Source: Oleispira sp963851095
Lineage (GTDB): Bacteria > Pseudomonadota > Gammaproteobacteria > Pseudomonadales > Oceanobacteraceae
Length of the DNA: 64,000 nt
Direction: 5' to 3'
Assembly (NCBI GenBank): GCA_963851095.1
Contig: CAWKOX010000025.1
Span: 248,001 to 312,000, forward strand
The notes beneath the pieces are model-generated. The model saw only the letters and a list, made by a program, of their open reading frames with translations. It had not been told where the DNA came from and ran no database searches. The stretch's first letter is position 1. Each line of letters starts with the position of its first letter. Positions 18,266 through 27,899 of the stretch are shown here, in pieces. Made by a program: the position numbers and the translations under genes.

Positions 18266-20104
18266 ATGATGCAGCACGCTTATCAGGTTTTAAATAATAC
18301 GTTTGGTTATCAAGAATTTCGCCCGCCCCAAGACCAAATAATACACTCCCTGTTAAACGGCGAAGATGCATTCGTTTTAATGCCTACAGGTGGCGGAAAG
18401 TCGTTGTGCTATCAGATTCCTGCCTTAGTTCGCCCTGGAATCGGCATTGTTATTTCTCCGTTAATTGCCCTCATGCAAGATCAGGTTGATGCACTCTCCC
18501 AGGCGGGCATTCGCGCGGCGTGCATGAACTCCTCTATGACAAATAATCACAATGCACACACCGAGCAACTTGCGCTTAACGGCCAGCTCGACATTATCTA
18601 CCTCGCACCCGAGCGTTTAACCCTGCAGCGTACTATCGACTGGCTGCAACAATGCCAACTGTCTTTATTTGCGATTGATGAAGCTCACTGCGTCGCACAA
18701 TGGGGTCACGATTTTCGCAGCGACTATTTGCAACTCAGCTTACTGCAACAATATTTTCCCAACATCCCAAGGGTTGCTCTCACCGCAACCGCTGATGTTA
18801 AAACCCGCGAAGAAATTGTTTATCGCTTAGGCTTACAAAATGCCCGAGTCTTCGTCTCGGGATTTGACCGCCCCAATATTCAATATCGCATTACACAAAA
18901 AAATAATCCAAAAGCACAGCTGCTGCATTTTTTACAGTCTGAACATCACGGTGACGCCGGCATTGTTTATTGCCTCTCTCGCAAAAAAGTAGACAGCACC
19001 GCGCAATGGCTAACACAACAAGGCATCCAAGCCTTGCCTTATCACGCAGGTCTAGATAAAGCCGTACGACAACAAAACCAGCAACGGTTTTTACGTGAAG
19101 ATGGCATCATCATGGTCGCGACCATTGCCTTTGGAATGGGGATCGATAAACCCGATGTCCGTTTTGTTGCGCACTTAGATTTACCTAAAAGCATCGAAGC
19201 CTATTACCAAGAAACGGGGCGTGCTGGACGAGATGGCCAGCCTGCGACGGCGTGGATGGCGTATGGCCTAGAAGATGTTATTAAATTAAAACAAATGATG
19301 GCAAAGAGTGAGGGCGACGAACAATTTAAGCGCATAGAACAACAAAAACTCAATGCCATGCTGGGTTTAGCGGAGCTCACCGACTGCCGCCGAAAAATGC
19401 TGATTCAGTATTTTGGCGACCAACTTAGCAATCACTATTCAGACCCTCAGCGTTGCGGCAACTGCGACAACTGTCTAACGCCGGTACAAACCTGGGATGC
19501 AACCGAAGCTGCTCGTAAAGCATTAAGCTGTGTATTTCGCACCGACCAACGCTTTGGCGTAGTTCATTTAATCAATGTTTTACGCGGCAAAAGCAGTGAG
19601 AAAATCACTCAGCTCAATCACCATACTCTTTCAACCTATGGCATTGGCACCGAACTGACAGACGGCCAGTGGCGGTCCGTTTTCCGTCAGCTCGTAGCGC
19701 ATGGTTATCTCAATGTTAATTATGACTATGGCCAACTCTCATTACACGAAAGCAGTCGCAGCCTATTACAAGGTAAAGAAACTCTGACGTTACGCCTAGA
19801 CAGTTTTGAATCGGCCAATAAAAGTAAAAACCGCTACGCGTCTGCTAATAAAAGTAGCGCTAATAAAGACTTTGAAATCCCCGAAGACGAACAAGCACTT
19901 TGGCAAGCATTACGTGACTGTCGAACTCAACTCGCCCGAACCCAAGGCATCGCACCATTTATGATTTTTCACGACGCAACGCTTAAGTCCATGTTGCAAA
20001 TTAAACCGCAGAGCAGACAAGAATTCGCAGGGATTTCAGGAGTAGGACAAATGAAACTCGATCAATACAGCCCCGCTTTTTTAAAGGTATTAGAGCAGTT
20101 TTAG
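18266..20104 (+). CDS. recQ: ATP-dependent DNA helicase RecQ
   Basis: 612 residues, full length for bacterial RecQ, a 3'-to-5' superfamily 2 helicase acting in recombination and fork repair. Motifs in order: the family-specific motif 0 (FRPPQDQII), Walker A MPTGGGKS (Lys45), DEAH box IDEAHCVAQWGHDFR (about 137-151), motif VI QETGRAGRDGQP, a zinc-binding module with Cys in DCRRKM and CGNCDNC, the RQC winged helix, and a C-terminal HRDC domain (about 535-612). All key residues are present. A low-complexity Asn/Ser/Lys linker sits before HRDC. Start ATG ATG at 18266. Confidence 0.97.
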   Translation: MMQHAYQVLNNTFGYQEFRPPQDQIIHSLLNGEDAFVLMPTGGGKSLCYQIPALVRPGIGIVISPLIALMQDQVDALSQAGIRAACMNSSMTNNHNAHTEQLALNGQLDIIYLAPERLTLQRTIDWLQQCQLSLFAIDEAHCVAQWGHDFRSDYLQLSLLQQYFPNIPRVALTATADVKTREEIVYRLGLQNARVFVSGFDRPNIQYRITQKNNPKAQLLHFLQSEHHGDAGIVYCLSRKKVDSTAQWLTQQGIQALPYHAGLDKAVRQQNQQRFLREDGIIMVATIAFGMGIDKPDVRFVAHLDLPKSIEAYYQETGRAGRDGQPATAWMAYGLEDVIKLKQMMAKSEGDEQFKRIEQQKLNAMLGLAELTDCRRKMLIQYFGDQLSNHYSDPQRCGNCDNCLTPVQTWDATEAARKALSCVFRTDQRFGVVHLINVLRGKSSEKITQLNHHTLSTYGIGTELTDGQWRSVFRQLVAHGYLNVNYDYGQLSLHESSRSLLQGKETLTLRLDSFESANKSKNRYASANKSSANKDFEIPEDEQALWQALRDCRTQLARTQGIAPFMIFHDATLKSMLQIKPQSRQEFAGISGVGQMKLDQYSPAFLKVLEQF

Positions 20105-20109
20105 CCCTT

Positions 20110-21084
20110 CTAACGATGTAAAGAAAACTTCTGCCGATAATCTGTTGGCGCTAACGACGTTAATCGCTTAAATAGCTGCCTAAAAAACCGCACATCTTCG
20201 TAGCCAACCCTGCGGCTAATATCCGCAATGGCCTTATTTGATGAAACCAAGTGCCGCTTAGCCGACTCGATTCTTAAGGCCTGAACATACGCCAAAGGAG
20301 ACTCTTGAGTCGCCTGTTTAAAACGACGCTTGAACTGACGCTCGCTTAAATGGACCTTCTTAGCCAGTTCGACCATCGACACATTGAGCGAGTAATGTTG
20401 ACCCAGCCAATCTTGTAAGTCATGAATCACCTCATCAACATGCTTCCTGCAAGGTTGATAACTCGCATATTGCGCTTGTGAATAGCGGTCGGCATCAAAT
20501 AACAACGCCTTAGCGCATTGCTGAGCTACCGCCTCACCAAAAAACGCTTGCACCAAATGAATACTCATATCTTGATAAGCACTCGCACCCGCAGAACAAT
20601 ATAAGCCATCCTGCTGGGTAATCATCGCATCCCGGCAAAGTCGAACCTTAGGAAACCGTTGTTGAAACAGCTCTACACACTGCCAATGCGTTGTCGCGGG
20701 CAAACCCTCTAATAATCCACTAGCAGCCAACACAAAGGCTCCGGTGCAAATACTGGCGATTTTAGTGCCCTGCTCATATTGATGCCTAAGCCACGCTAAA
20801 ACCTTCGGGTCAAAATCAACCGGCCTCGCATCTGGCGGCCCGATCGCGCCGATGATAATAAGATCTGGATTAGCATGATCAGGCCCTGACGAAGTGGTTA
20901 GACCTCCATGTACCGAAAGCATTAATCCACCCAAGCACGGCACCGCAGCCCCCGAAGTGCTGACTAGCTGCAATTTCATCCTATGTTCACGCGAAACAAA
21001 ACTGTTCGCCAAGGAAAAAATCTCCATTGGCCCTGAAACTGAGGTTACTGGACTATTCTCTAACAAGAGTAAAATACATTTCAT
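20110..21084 (-). CDS. GlxA family AraC-type transcriptional regulator
   Basis: About 325 residues from the ATG at 21084; a GTG at 21156 would add an odd 24-residue extension. The N-terminal half is a DJ-1/PfpI-like class I amidotransferase fold: LLLLENSPVTSVSGPMEIF, and the elbow IASICTGAFVLAASGLL with a Cys. The C-terminal 100 residues carry two AraC helix-turn-helix units (MVELAKKVHLSERQFKRRFK and IADISRRVGYEDVRFFRQLF). This is the GlxA/GbdR/FtrA-type regulator class, usually controlling catabolism of small nitrogenous or choline-derived molecules. Its target is not evident; the divergent NTF2-like gene is a candidate. Confidence 0.9.
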   Translation of the reverse strand: MKCILLLLENSPVTSVSGPMEIFSLANSFVSREHRMKLQLVSTSGAAVPCLGGLMLSVHGGLTTSSGPDHANPDLIIIGAIGPPDARPVDFDPKVLAWLRHQYEQGTKIASICTGAFVLAASGLLEGLPATTHWQCVELFQQRFPKVRLCRDAMITQQDGLYCSAGASAYQDMSIHLVQAFFGEAVAQQCAKALLFDADRYSQAQYASYQPCRKHVDEVIHDLQDWLGQHYSLNVSMVELAKKVHLSERQFKRRFKQATQESPLAYVQALRIESAKRHLVSSNKAIADISRRVGYEDVRFFRQLFKRLTSLAPTDYRQKFSLHR

Positions 21085-21245
21085 CGGCTGATCTTCATAA
21101 ACTAAGACAGTAAATAGTCCAATATACACACCTATGTTGGCATAAGCGACACTCACGAATCATGTTATTCAGTACTACACTATCGTTTCAAGCTGTTTAT
21201 TTAGCTTGTTTAAGCAACCCACCTCAATAACAAAGACCGACTACC

Positions 21246-21728
21246 ATGAATGAATCCCAGCAGAATAAAGCGCTTATTGAGATGTTTTACAGCGCCTTCA
21301 AAAATAAAGACTACAAGACGATGTCGGCATGTTATCACCAAGATGCCTACTTTCGAGACGAAGCCTTCGAACTGCACGGAAAAGAAATAGGCTGCATGTG
21401 GCACATGCTGTGTGAGCGAGGCAAAGACATGACGATGGAATTTACCGTTACAGAACACGACGGACGTATCACCGCCCACTGGGAACCTATTTATACTTTT
21501 AGCCAATCAGGCCGACGGGTTCACAATATTATTGATGCTGAATTTGAGTTTAAAGACGGAAAGATAATCAAACACATCGATCGTTTTGATTTTTGGCACT
21601 GGAGCCGACAATCGTTAGGGGCTCCAGGATTATTACTGGGATGGACTTCGTTCTTGCGTAATAAAGTTTCCGACATGGCCAACCAAAACTTACACAAATT
21701 TATAAAGTCATTAGCAACAAGCAGTTAG
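21246..21728 (+). CDS. NTF2/SnoaL-like domain protein
   Basis: A 160-residue protein with a single NTF2-like cone fold: helical MFYSAFKNKDYKTMSACYHQ, strand YFRDEAFELHGKE, and terminal strands RVHNIIDAEFEFKDGKIIKH followed by IDRFDFWHWSRQ. SnoaL-like members include polyketide cyclases, isomerases and many ketosteroid isomerase-like proteins of unknown role. No signal peptide. Divergent from the GlxA-type regulator, which suggests but does not prove regulation by it. Convergent with ykgJ, overlapping it by 4 bases. Confidence 0.85.
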   Translation: MNESQQNKALIEMFYSAFKNKDYKTMSACYHQDAYFRDEAFELHGKEIGCMWHMLCERGKDMTMEFTVTEHDGRITAHWEPIYTFSQSGRRVHNIIDAEFEFKDGKIIKHIDRFDFWHWSRQSLGAPGLLLGWTSFLRNKVSDMANQNLHKFIKSLATSS

Positions 21729-22030
21729 GTGCGCTCTTCAAGGCACTCGTAACCGCCCATTTCAAATTCACGGCAAATCCATGGGCGTAATTCATAAATG
21801 CTGCACATCATGGTTTCGCGATCCAGCGCGGCACACCAACCATCATCCAGTCGCGCCATGGTCATACCGCCCCATTCGTCGACTGCGATGAATTTTTCCG
21901 GCACACCAGTATCGGTGATAAGCATCACTTCTAGCTGACAACAGTTGGCCCTACACGTTGAACAGGTTATTTCTTCGCTGGACACATTAACCAGTTCAAT
22001 AGTTTTTTCTTCTAACGTATTGGCGGTCAT
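21725..22030 (-). CDS. YkgJ family cysteine-cluster protein
   Basis: A 101-residue protein with the YkgJ metal-binding pattern: CSTCRANCCQLEVML near the N-terminus, then DDGWCAALDRETMMCSIYELRPWICREF and a final Cys in GGYEC. Eight cysteines could bind zinc or an iron-sulfur cluster. It overlaps the stop of the upstream YcaO gene by four bases (ATGA-type), so the two are translationally coupled. That suggests YkgJ works with the OsmC-YcaO protein. Function of the family is not established. Confidence 0.88.
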   Translation of the reverse strand: MTANTLEEKTIELVNVSSEEITCSTCRANCCQLEVMLITDTGVPEKFIAVDEWGGMTMARLDDGWCAALDRETMMCSIYELRPWICREFEMGGYECLEERT

Positions 22031-24213
22031 TTTTTACTGGCTTTAATGGCTCGGGCTTGATGCAATTTTTTATAACTTTCAATCAATCGCAAGTGCTTAT
22101 CCAAACCCTCTAACTGCATATTGGTTTTAGTTAAACCGTAGAACTTTACTTCACCGGTAATAGAGCCAACCACATTGTTCATAATCGTCTCTCCAAACAT
22201 TCTGTTGAAATTAGCGATAAAGTCTTCCAATGCCAAATCATCATCCAAGGTGACTTCTAATGCGGCGTGCATCGCTTGATAAAACAATCCACGCTCAACC
22301 GTATTATCGTTATATTGCAAATACGTTTCGACCAGTTCACCCGCCTCTTCTAAATCCCCTAGGGCTAAATAGATCAGCAGTTTTAACTCCAAAATAGTTA
22401 GCTGGCCCCACACGGTATTTTCATCAAAGACAATGCCGATTAGAGTATTAATATCACTATAATCATCCAGCTGACTTTCTTCTAAACGCTCAACCAAATT
22501 AGCCAGCGCCTCATCACTGAGCGAATGAAGATTCAAAATATCTTCACGGTACGCTAACGCTTTATTGGTATTATCCCAAATTAAATCCTCAACCGGATAC
22601 ACCTCAGAATAGTCAGGCACTAGTATTCGACACGCCGACCCAAGATCAGAAAACTCCGCAACATAAACCTCTTTGCCTATAGTCTTAAAAATTCCAAACA
22701 AGGATTCAGATTCTTCTTCATTGGTGCCGGAGAAGTCCCACTCACAAAACTCATAATCGTGTTTATCACTAAAGAATCGCCAAGAAATAACACCCGATGA
22801 ATCAATAAAATGCTCAACACCATTTTCAGGTTCTGAAACCGCCATGCTATTAAACGTTGGTTTTTGAATGTCATTTAAACCCTCAAAACTGCGCCCTTGC
22901 AATAACTCAGTCAGACTTCTTTCTAGCGCCGCTTCAAAACTTGGGTGAGCACCAAACGAGGCAAACACACCACCGGTTTTTGGGTTCATTAACGTCACAC
23001 ACATTACCGGAAACTGGCCGCCTAATGACGCATCTTTAACTAAAATCGGAAATCCTTGAGCTTCTAACGCATTAATCCCTTCAACGATACTTGGGTATTT
23101 ATTAAGCACGTCCTGTGGAACATTCGGCAAGGTCATTTCTTCTTCAATAATCTGACGCTTTACCGCACGCTCTAAAATCTCTGACAGACACTGAACCTTC
23201 GCTTCATTAACATTATTTCCTGCACTCATACCGTTGCTAAGAAATAAATTTTCAATCAAGTTTGATGGGAAATAAACCGTCTCACCATCCGATTCACGTA
23301 CATAAGGGATAGAACAAATACCCCGTTCAATATTCCCCGAATTCGTATCAATTAAATGAGAACCTCGAAGCTCACCTTCAGGGTCATAAATTTCACGGGT
23401 ATAGTCATCCAAAATACCTTCTGGTAGCGCATCATCTTCGGTTAAGGTAAACCACTTCTCATTGGGATAATGAACAAATTCACCTTGGGCAATATCTTCT
23501 CCCAAAAACTGATCATTATAAAAAAAATTGCAGTTTAAGCGCTCTATAAATTCACCCAAGGCTGAACACAAAGCACTTTCTTTAGTAGAGCCTTTACCAT
23601 TGGTAAAGCACATAGGAGACGCCGCATCACGAATGTGCAACGACCACACATTAGGAACAATATTGCGCCATGAAGAAATTTCTATCTTCATACCCAAATC
23701 CGCTAACAGCTCGGTCATATTGGCGATGGTTTTTTCTAGCGGTAGATCTTTGCCTAAAATAAAGGTTTCAGCGGCATCATCTGCTTGCCCCATCAACATC
23801 GCTTGAGCATCTTGATCAAGATTATCAACGGTTTCTATTTTGAACTCGGGCCCAGTTTGAACCACTTTTTTTACCGTGCAGCGGTCGATAGAACGCAAAA
23901 TCCCCGCGCGGTCTTTTTCAGAAAGTGTATCCGGCAATTCGACTTGAATTTGAAAAATCTGATTGTAGCGATCCTCTGGGTCTACAATATTATTTTGCGA
24001 TAAACGAATACCATCGGTCGAGAGATCTCGCGCCACACAGTACACTTTAATAAAGTACGCCGCGCACATAGCAGAAGACGCTAGGAAGTAATCAAAAGGA
24101 CTAGGAGCAGAGCCATCACCTTTGTAACGAATCGGCTGATCGGCGATAAGGGTATAATCATCAAACTTGGCCTCAAGTCTAAGATTATCGAGAAAGTTAA
24201 CTTTGATTTCCAT
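22027..24213 (-). CDS. OsmC domain/YcaO domain fusion protein
   Basis: 728 residues from the ATG at 24213. Residues 1-140 form an OsmC-like peroxiredoxin domain (IRYKGDGSAPSPFDYFLASS and the Cys in SAMCAAYF, with a second Cys in RCTVKKVVQ). Residues about 150-600 are a YcaO ATP-grasp-like kinase domain: STKESALCSALGEFIERLNC, RGICSIPYVRESDGE and NNVNEAKVQCLSEILERAVK are the ATP/Mg-binding segments. The last 100 residues are helical. E. coli YcaO lacks the OsmC part. YcaO proteins activate amide backbones with ATP; non-RiPP members support RimO-type methylthiolation or thioamide chemistry. No precursor peptide is visible nearby. Confidence 0.92.
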   Translation of the reverse strand: MEIKVNFLDNLRLEAKFDDYTLIADQPIRYKGDGSAPSPFDYFLASSAMCAAYFIKVYCVARDLSTDGIRLSQNNIVDPEDRYNQIFQIQVELPDTLSEKDRAGILRSIDRCTVKKVVQTGPEFKIETVDNLDQDAQAMLMGQADDAAETFILGKDLPLEKTIANMTELLADLGMKIEISSWRNIVPNVWSLHIRDAASPMCFTNGKGSTKESALCSALGEFIERLNCNFFYNDQFLGEDIAQGEFVHYPNEKWFTLTEDDALPEGILDDYTREIYDPEGELRGSHLIDTNSGNIERGICSIPYVRESDGETVYFPSNLIENLFLSNGMSAGNNVNEAKVQCLSEILERAVKRQIIEEEMTLPNVPQDVLNKYPSIVEGINALEAQGFPILVKDASLGGQFPVMCVTLMNPKTGGVFASFGAHPSFEAALERSLTELLQGRSFEGLNDIQKPTFNSMAVSEPENGVEHFIDSSGVISWRFFSDKHDYEFCEWDFSGTNEEESESLFGIFKTIGKEVYVAEFSDLGSACRILVPDYSEVYPVEDLIWDNTNKALAYREDILNLHSLSDEALANLVERLEESQLDDYSDINTLIGIVFDENTVWGQLTILELKLLIYLALGDLEEAGELVETYLQYNDNTVERGLFYQAMHAALEVTLDDDLALEDFIANFNRMFGETIMNNVVGSITGEVKFYGLTKTNMQLEGLDKHLRLIESYKKLHQARAIKASKK

Positions 24214-24515
24214 TAAATAGCGTCCCACTGTAAAGCGCGGCTCGTAAAAGTGACTAACCCCTATGAAATAAACGGGTTAAATGACTTTTGAGCGAATTGA
24301 TCGTCATTACAGGGATTATCGGTTTTTTAGCGACAATAGTCTTGGTTAGTTATCAAAATTTTAAAAATAAGTGCTAATTGTCTTCATACTGACTACTTCA
24401 AGAGGAAGCGGCCAGTATGAAGTGTTCTAATCAACTCACTTCAATAAGCACAGATTCATGAAGACTTGCTCATAAATGCGCACTAATAAGTGCAAACCCA
24501 TGAATGCAAAGCCGA
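24214..24515. other. Intergenic region between katG and ycaO
   Basis: This 302-base gap separates two minus-strand genes. It holds a compound hairpin at 24382-24422 (CTTCATACTG pairing with CAGTATGAAG, with an inner CTTC/GAAG stem) and a tiny plus-strand frame at 24288-24377. The hairpin has no T-run, so it is not a convincing intrinsic terminator. The promoter for ycaO-ykgJ should lie here. Confidence 0.5.
24288..24377 (+). CDS. Possible 29-aa membrane miniprotein (tentative)
   Basis: A TTG at 24288 opens a 29-residue frame with the hydrophobic core IVITGIIGFLATIVLVSY and a basic tail (NFKNKC). The composition is that of a single-span membrane miniprotein. Against it: a rare start codon, no good ribosome site and no homologue I can name. 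Listed only as a candidate. Confidence 0.2.
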   Translation: MSELIVITGIIGFLATIVLVSYQNFKNKC

Positions 24516-26687
24516 TCAAAGTAAGTCAAAGCGGTCCGCATTCATAACCTTGGTCCATGCAGCAACAAAATCACGCACGAACTTTTCTTGGTTATCATCT
24601 TGGGCATACACTTCTGCGTAAGAACGAAGAATCGAATTAGAACCAAATACCAAATCTACACGTGTTGCTGTCCACTTAACCTGATCAGTTTCACGATCAC
24701 AGATGTCATACACGTTTTCACCCTTAGGCTTCCACGAGTAGTTCATATCAGTGAGGTTCACGAAAAAGTCATTGGTTAACGCACCTTCACGATCGGTAAA
24801 CACTCCGTGCTTACTGCCATCTTTAATTGCACGGCCATGATTAGTCCCAATAACACGCATACCACCCACCAGCACTGTCATCTCTGGTGCGGTTAAACCC
24901 ATTAACTGTGCTCGATCAAGCAACATTTCTTCAGGAGTAACCACGTAATCACGTTTCACCCAGTTACGGAAACCGTCATGAACAGGTTCTAATACATCAA
25001 ATGAATCAACATCCGTCATCTCGTCAGTAGCATCACCACGACCTGGAGAAAAAGGCACTGTTACATTCGTTCCAGCCGCTTTTGCCGCTTGTTCAATACC
25101 CACGTTACCTGCAAGTACAATCACATCAGCCAAGCTCGCCCCCGCATCGGCAGCGATCACTTCAAGTATCGTTAATACTTTGGCCAAACGCGCAGGCTCA
25201 TTACCTTCCCAATCTTTTTGTGGTGCAAGGCGAATACGTGCACCATTAGCACCACCACGGTTATCAGATCCACGGAACGTTCGTGCGCTATCCCATGCAG
25301 TCGACACCATTTCGTTAATACTTAGACCACTGGCTGCAATTTTGGCTTTAACGGCATCAACATCATATCCCGTTGATCCTGCTGGTACCGGATCTTGCCA
25401 AATCAATTCTTCTTTAGGCACGTCTGGGCCAACATAACGCGCTTTTGGCCCTAAATCGCGGTGAGTCAGTTTGAACCAAGCACGAGCGAATACTTCAGAG
25501 AAATACGCAGAATCTTTGGCAAACTTATCTGAAATCTTACGATACTCAGGATCCATCTTCATCGCCATATCCGCATCCGTCATGATCGGGTTATAACGAA
25601 TAGACGCATCTTCAACATCAACCGGCTTATCTTCTTCTTTAATATTGATAGGTTCCCACTGCCACGCACCCGCTGGGCTCTTCTTAAGCTCCCATTCATA
25701 GCCCAATAGTAAATCGAAGAAACCGTTATCCCACTTAGTAGGATGCGTTGTCCAAGCACCCTCAATGCCACTAGAAACCGTATCACGACCAATACCGCGC
25801 TTGGTTTTATTCAGCCAGCCAAAACCTTGATCTTCTAGCTCTGCGCCTTCAGGGTCTTCGCCTAACAAAGCCGCATCACCATTACCGTGGCACTTACCCA
25901 CCGTATGACCACCCGCCGTTAGTGCAACAGTTTCTTCATCGTCCATCGCCATACGTTCAAACGTAGTACGAATATCATGAGCAGTTTTCAATGGATCAGG
26001 GTTACCGTCTACACCTTCAGGATTCACATAAATAAGCCCCATCATCACAGCAGCCAACGGATTGTCTAAATCACGCTCACCAGAATAACGACTGCCTTCA
26101 CTGCCACTCGGTGCTAACCATTCTTTTTCTGCACCCCAGTAAGTATCTTTTTCTGGATGCCAAATGTCTTCACGACCAAACGCAAAACCGAAGGTTTTTA
26201 GCCCCATAGACTCGTACGCCATCGTTCCTGCATATGCAATCAAATCGGCCCAGCTAAGCTTGTTACCGTATTTCTTTTTAATCGGCCAAAGCAAACGACG
26301 TGCTTTATCGAGGTTAACGTTGTCTGGCCAAGAGTTAATCGGTGCGAAACGCTGATTGCCCGTACCTGCTCCACCACGACCATCGGCGATACGATATGTA
26401 CCTGCAGCGTGCCAAGACATACGAATCATCAAACCACCATAATGACCCCAATCGGCTGGCCACCACTTTTGGCTATCGGTCATGACATCAACCAAGTCTT
26501 TTTTTAGAGCTTCAACGTCTAAGTTTTTAAGGTTTTCGCGATAGTTGAAGTCTGCGCCCATAGGATTGGTTTTATTATCGTGTTGGTGCAAGATGTCTAG
26601 ATTTAGCGCCTTAGGCCACCAATCCGTATTCGACATACTGGTTTCCGTTGCTCCACCGTGCATGACTGGGCATTTGTTATTCGACAT
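24516..26687 (-). CDS. katG: Catalase-peroxidase KatG
   Basis: 723 residues, normal KatG length, a haem enzyme removing H2O2. The N-terminal active domain has distal Arg89, Trp92 and His93 (RMSWHAAGTYR), and the proximal haem His in AGGHTVGKCHG near residue 265. The Tyr of LIYVNPEGVDGNP would join Trp92 and a downstream Met in the Met-Tyr-Trp adduct needed for catalase activity. The C-terminal half is the degenerate duplicated domain. The ribosome site AGGAGA precedes ATG at 26687. No signal peptide. Monocistronic; an OxyR site was not identified by eye. Confidence 0.97.
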   Translation of the reverse strand: MSNNKCPVMHGGATETSMSNTDWWPKALNLDILHQHDNKTNPMGADFNYRENLKNLDVEALKKDLVDVMTDSQKWWPADWGHYGGLMIRMSWHAAGTYRIADGRGGAGTGNQRFAPINSWPDNVNLDKARRLLWPIKKKYGNKLSWADLIAYAGTMAYESMGLKTFGFAFGREDIWHPEKDTYWGAEKEWLAPSGSEGSRYSGERDLDNPLAAVMMGLIYVNPEGVDGNPDPLKTAHDIRTTFERMAMDDEETVALTAGGHTVGKCHGNGDAALLGEDPEGAELEDQGFGWLNKTKRGIGRDTVSSGIEGAWTTHPTKWDNGFFDLLLGYEWELKKSPAGAWQWEPINIKEEDKPVDVEDASIRYNPIMTDADMAMKMDPEYRKISDKFAKDSAYFSEVFARAWFKLTHRDLGPKARYVGPDVPKEELIWQDPVPAGSTGYDVDAVKAKIAASGLSINEMVSTAWDSARTFRGSDNRGGANGARIRLAPQKDWEGNEPARLAKVLTILEVIAADAGASLADVIVLAGNVGIEQAAKAAGTNVTVPFSPGRGDATDEMTDVDSFDVLEPVHDGFRNWVKRDYVVTPEEMLLDRAQLMGLTAPEMTVLVGGMRVIGTNHGRAIKDGSKHGVFTDREGALTNDFFVNLTDMNYSWKPKGENVYDICDRETDQVKWTATRVDLVFGSNSILRSYAEVYAQDDNQEKFVRDFVAAWTKVMNADRFDLL

Positions 26688-26940
26688 CGGTAAATCTCCT
26701 GCTTTAACTGAAAATGATTTTTGATCCGTGCAAGCTTATGCAAGTGCTAACATCACTATTATTCATTACGTGTCAGAAGTGAAAACTATTGTAACTATGT
26801 CCCTAATAGCCTAGTACTATCAGAATATAAATTAACCCCACAAGCTAATAATCCTACCCATAAAAACTACGATGGGTCATCCCAACGCGAAATACAAACG
26901 AATACCTAACTCATGCTATAGTCACAATTTTGGACTCTTC

Positions 26941-27828
26941 ATGGCCATCTCAGAACAGCCATCAAAACTCAGCTTACCGCAGACCAACCCTGGCGTCGAA
27001 ACCGTACTTGAATACTTAGTGATTAAGTTTCCTTATATCGAGGCTCAGGTATGGATACAGCGTATGCTCGATGGCAAAGTGCATTTGCATGATGGAAGCC
27101 TAGTTAACCCGCAATCCCTTTTCAAACCGCAGCAACGTATTTATTACTATCGTGAAGTTGAAAACGAGCCGGTAATTCCGTTTGCAGAAGAGATTCTCTT
27201 TCAAGACGAACACATACTCGTCGCTTATAAACCGCATTTTTTGGCCGTCACTCCCGGTGGCCAATATATAAATGAATGCTTACAGAATCGCTTACGCCGC
27301 GGTACAGGAATAGAAAGCTTACAAGCAATGCACCGACTTGATCGCGTCACAGCGGGCTTGGTTTTATTCTCAGTTAACCCTGCTACGCGCCACCTCTATC
27401 ATGAACTGTTTAAAACGCGGAACATTCAGAAAACCTACCAGGCTATTTCTGGCAGCATTCAGAATAAAGCAATAACGGGAAGAACATGGGAAGTTAGCAA
27501 TCGAATAGTCACCACAGAGCAACGTTTTCGGATGCGCATTACAGAGGGCGAAGCGAATAGCCATTCAACCATCCGCTGCGTAAAGCATAGCGCCAATAAG
27601 GCTCTCTTTGAACTAAGCCCTATTACAGGAAAAACCCACCAGCTTCGGCTTCATATGCAGTCGCTCGGCTGGCCTATTTTAAATGATCGATATTATCCAG
27701 AATTACAAGAGCTTTCAGAGGATGATTATACGAAGCCCTTACAACTTTTGGCCAAAGAACTTAGGTTTATCGACCCTGTAACCAAGCAGGAAAGGCATTT
27801 TGTCTATAAAGGGAATTTAGAATTTTGA
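26941..27828 (+). CDS. RluA-family pseudouridine synthase
   Basis: About 295 residues from the ATG at 26941; an upstream ATG at 26872 would add 23 residues with no family similarity. The S4-like start (VLEYLVIKFPYIEAQVWIQRMLDGKVHLHDG is spread over residues 20-50) is followed by the catalytic motif HRLDRVTAGLVLFS, with Asp as nucleophile, and the closing GKTHQLRLHMQSLGWPILND. It isomerises uridine in rRNA or tRNA. The group (RluA, RluC, TruC) cannot be fixed by eye. A 16-bp tandem repeat lies just downstream. Confidence 0.9.
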   Translation: MAISEQPSKLSLPQTNPGVETVLEYLVIKFPYIEAQVWIQRMLDGKVHLHDGSLVNPQSLFKPQQRIYYYREVENEPVIPFAEEILFQDEHILVAYKPHFLAVTPGGQYINECLQNRLRRGTGIESLQAMHRLDRVTAGLVLFSVNPATRHLYHELFKTRNIQKTYQAISGSIQNKAITGRTWEVSNRIVTTEQRFRMRITEGEANSHSTIRCVKHSANKALFELSPITGKTHQLRLHMQSLGWPILNDRYYPELQELSEDDYTKPLQLLAKELRFIDPVTKQERHFVYKGNLEF

Positions 27829-27850
27829 ATAATCGAGTGATTAAACGAAT

Positions 27851-27882
27851 ATCTAACAAGGTAGACATCTAGCAAGGTAGAG
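27851..27882. repeat. 16-bp tandem repeat, two copies
   Basis: ATCTAACAAGGTAGAC is followed directly by ATCTAGCAAGGTAGAG (two mismatches), between the convergent pseudouridine synthase and marC genes. Confidence 0.75.
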
Positions 27883-27899
27883 ACTGGCAAAGCTTCAAT

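Noticed and set aside
24382..24422. tRNA or intrinsic terminator of katG
   Set aside because: The hairpin lacks cloverleaf features and a T-run; listed only as a structure.
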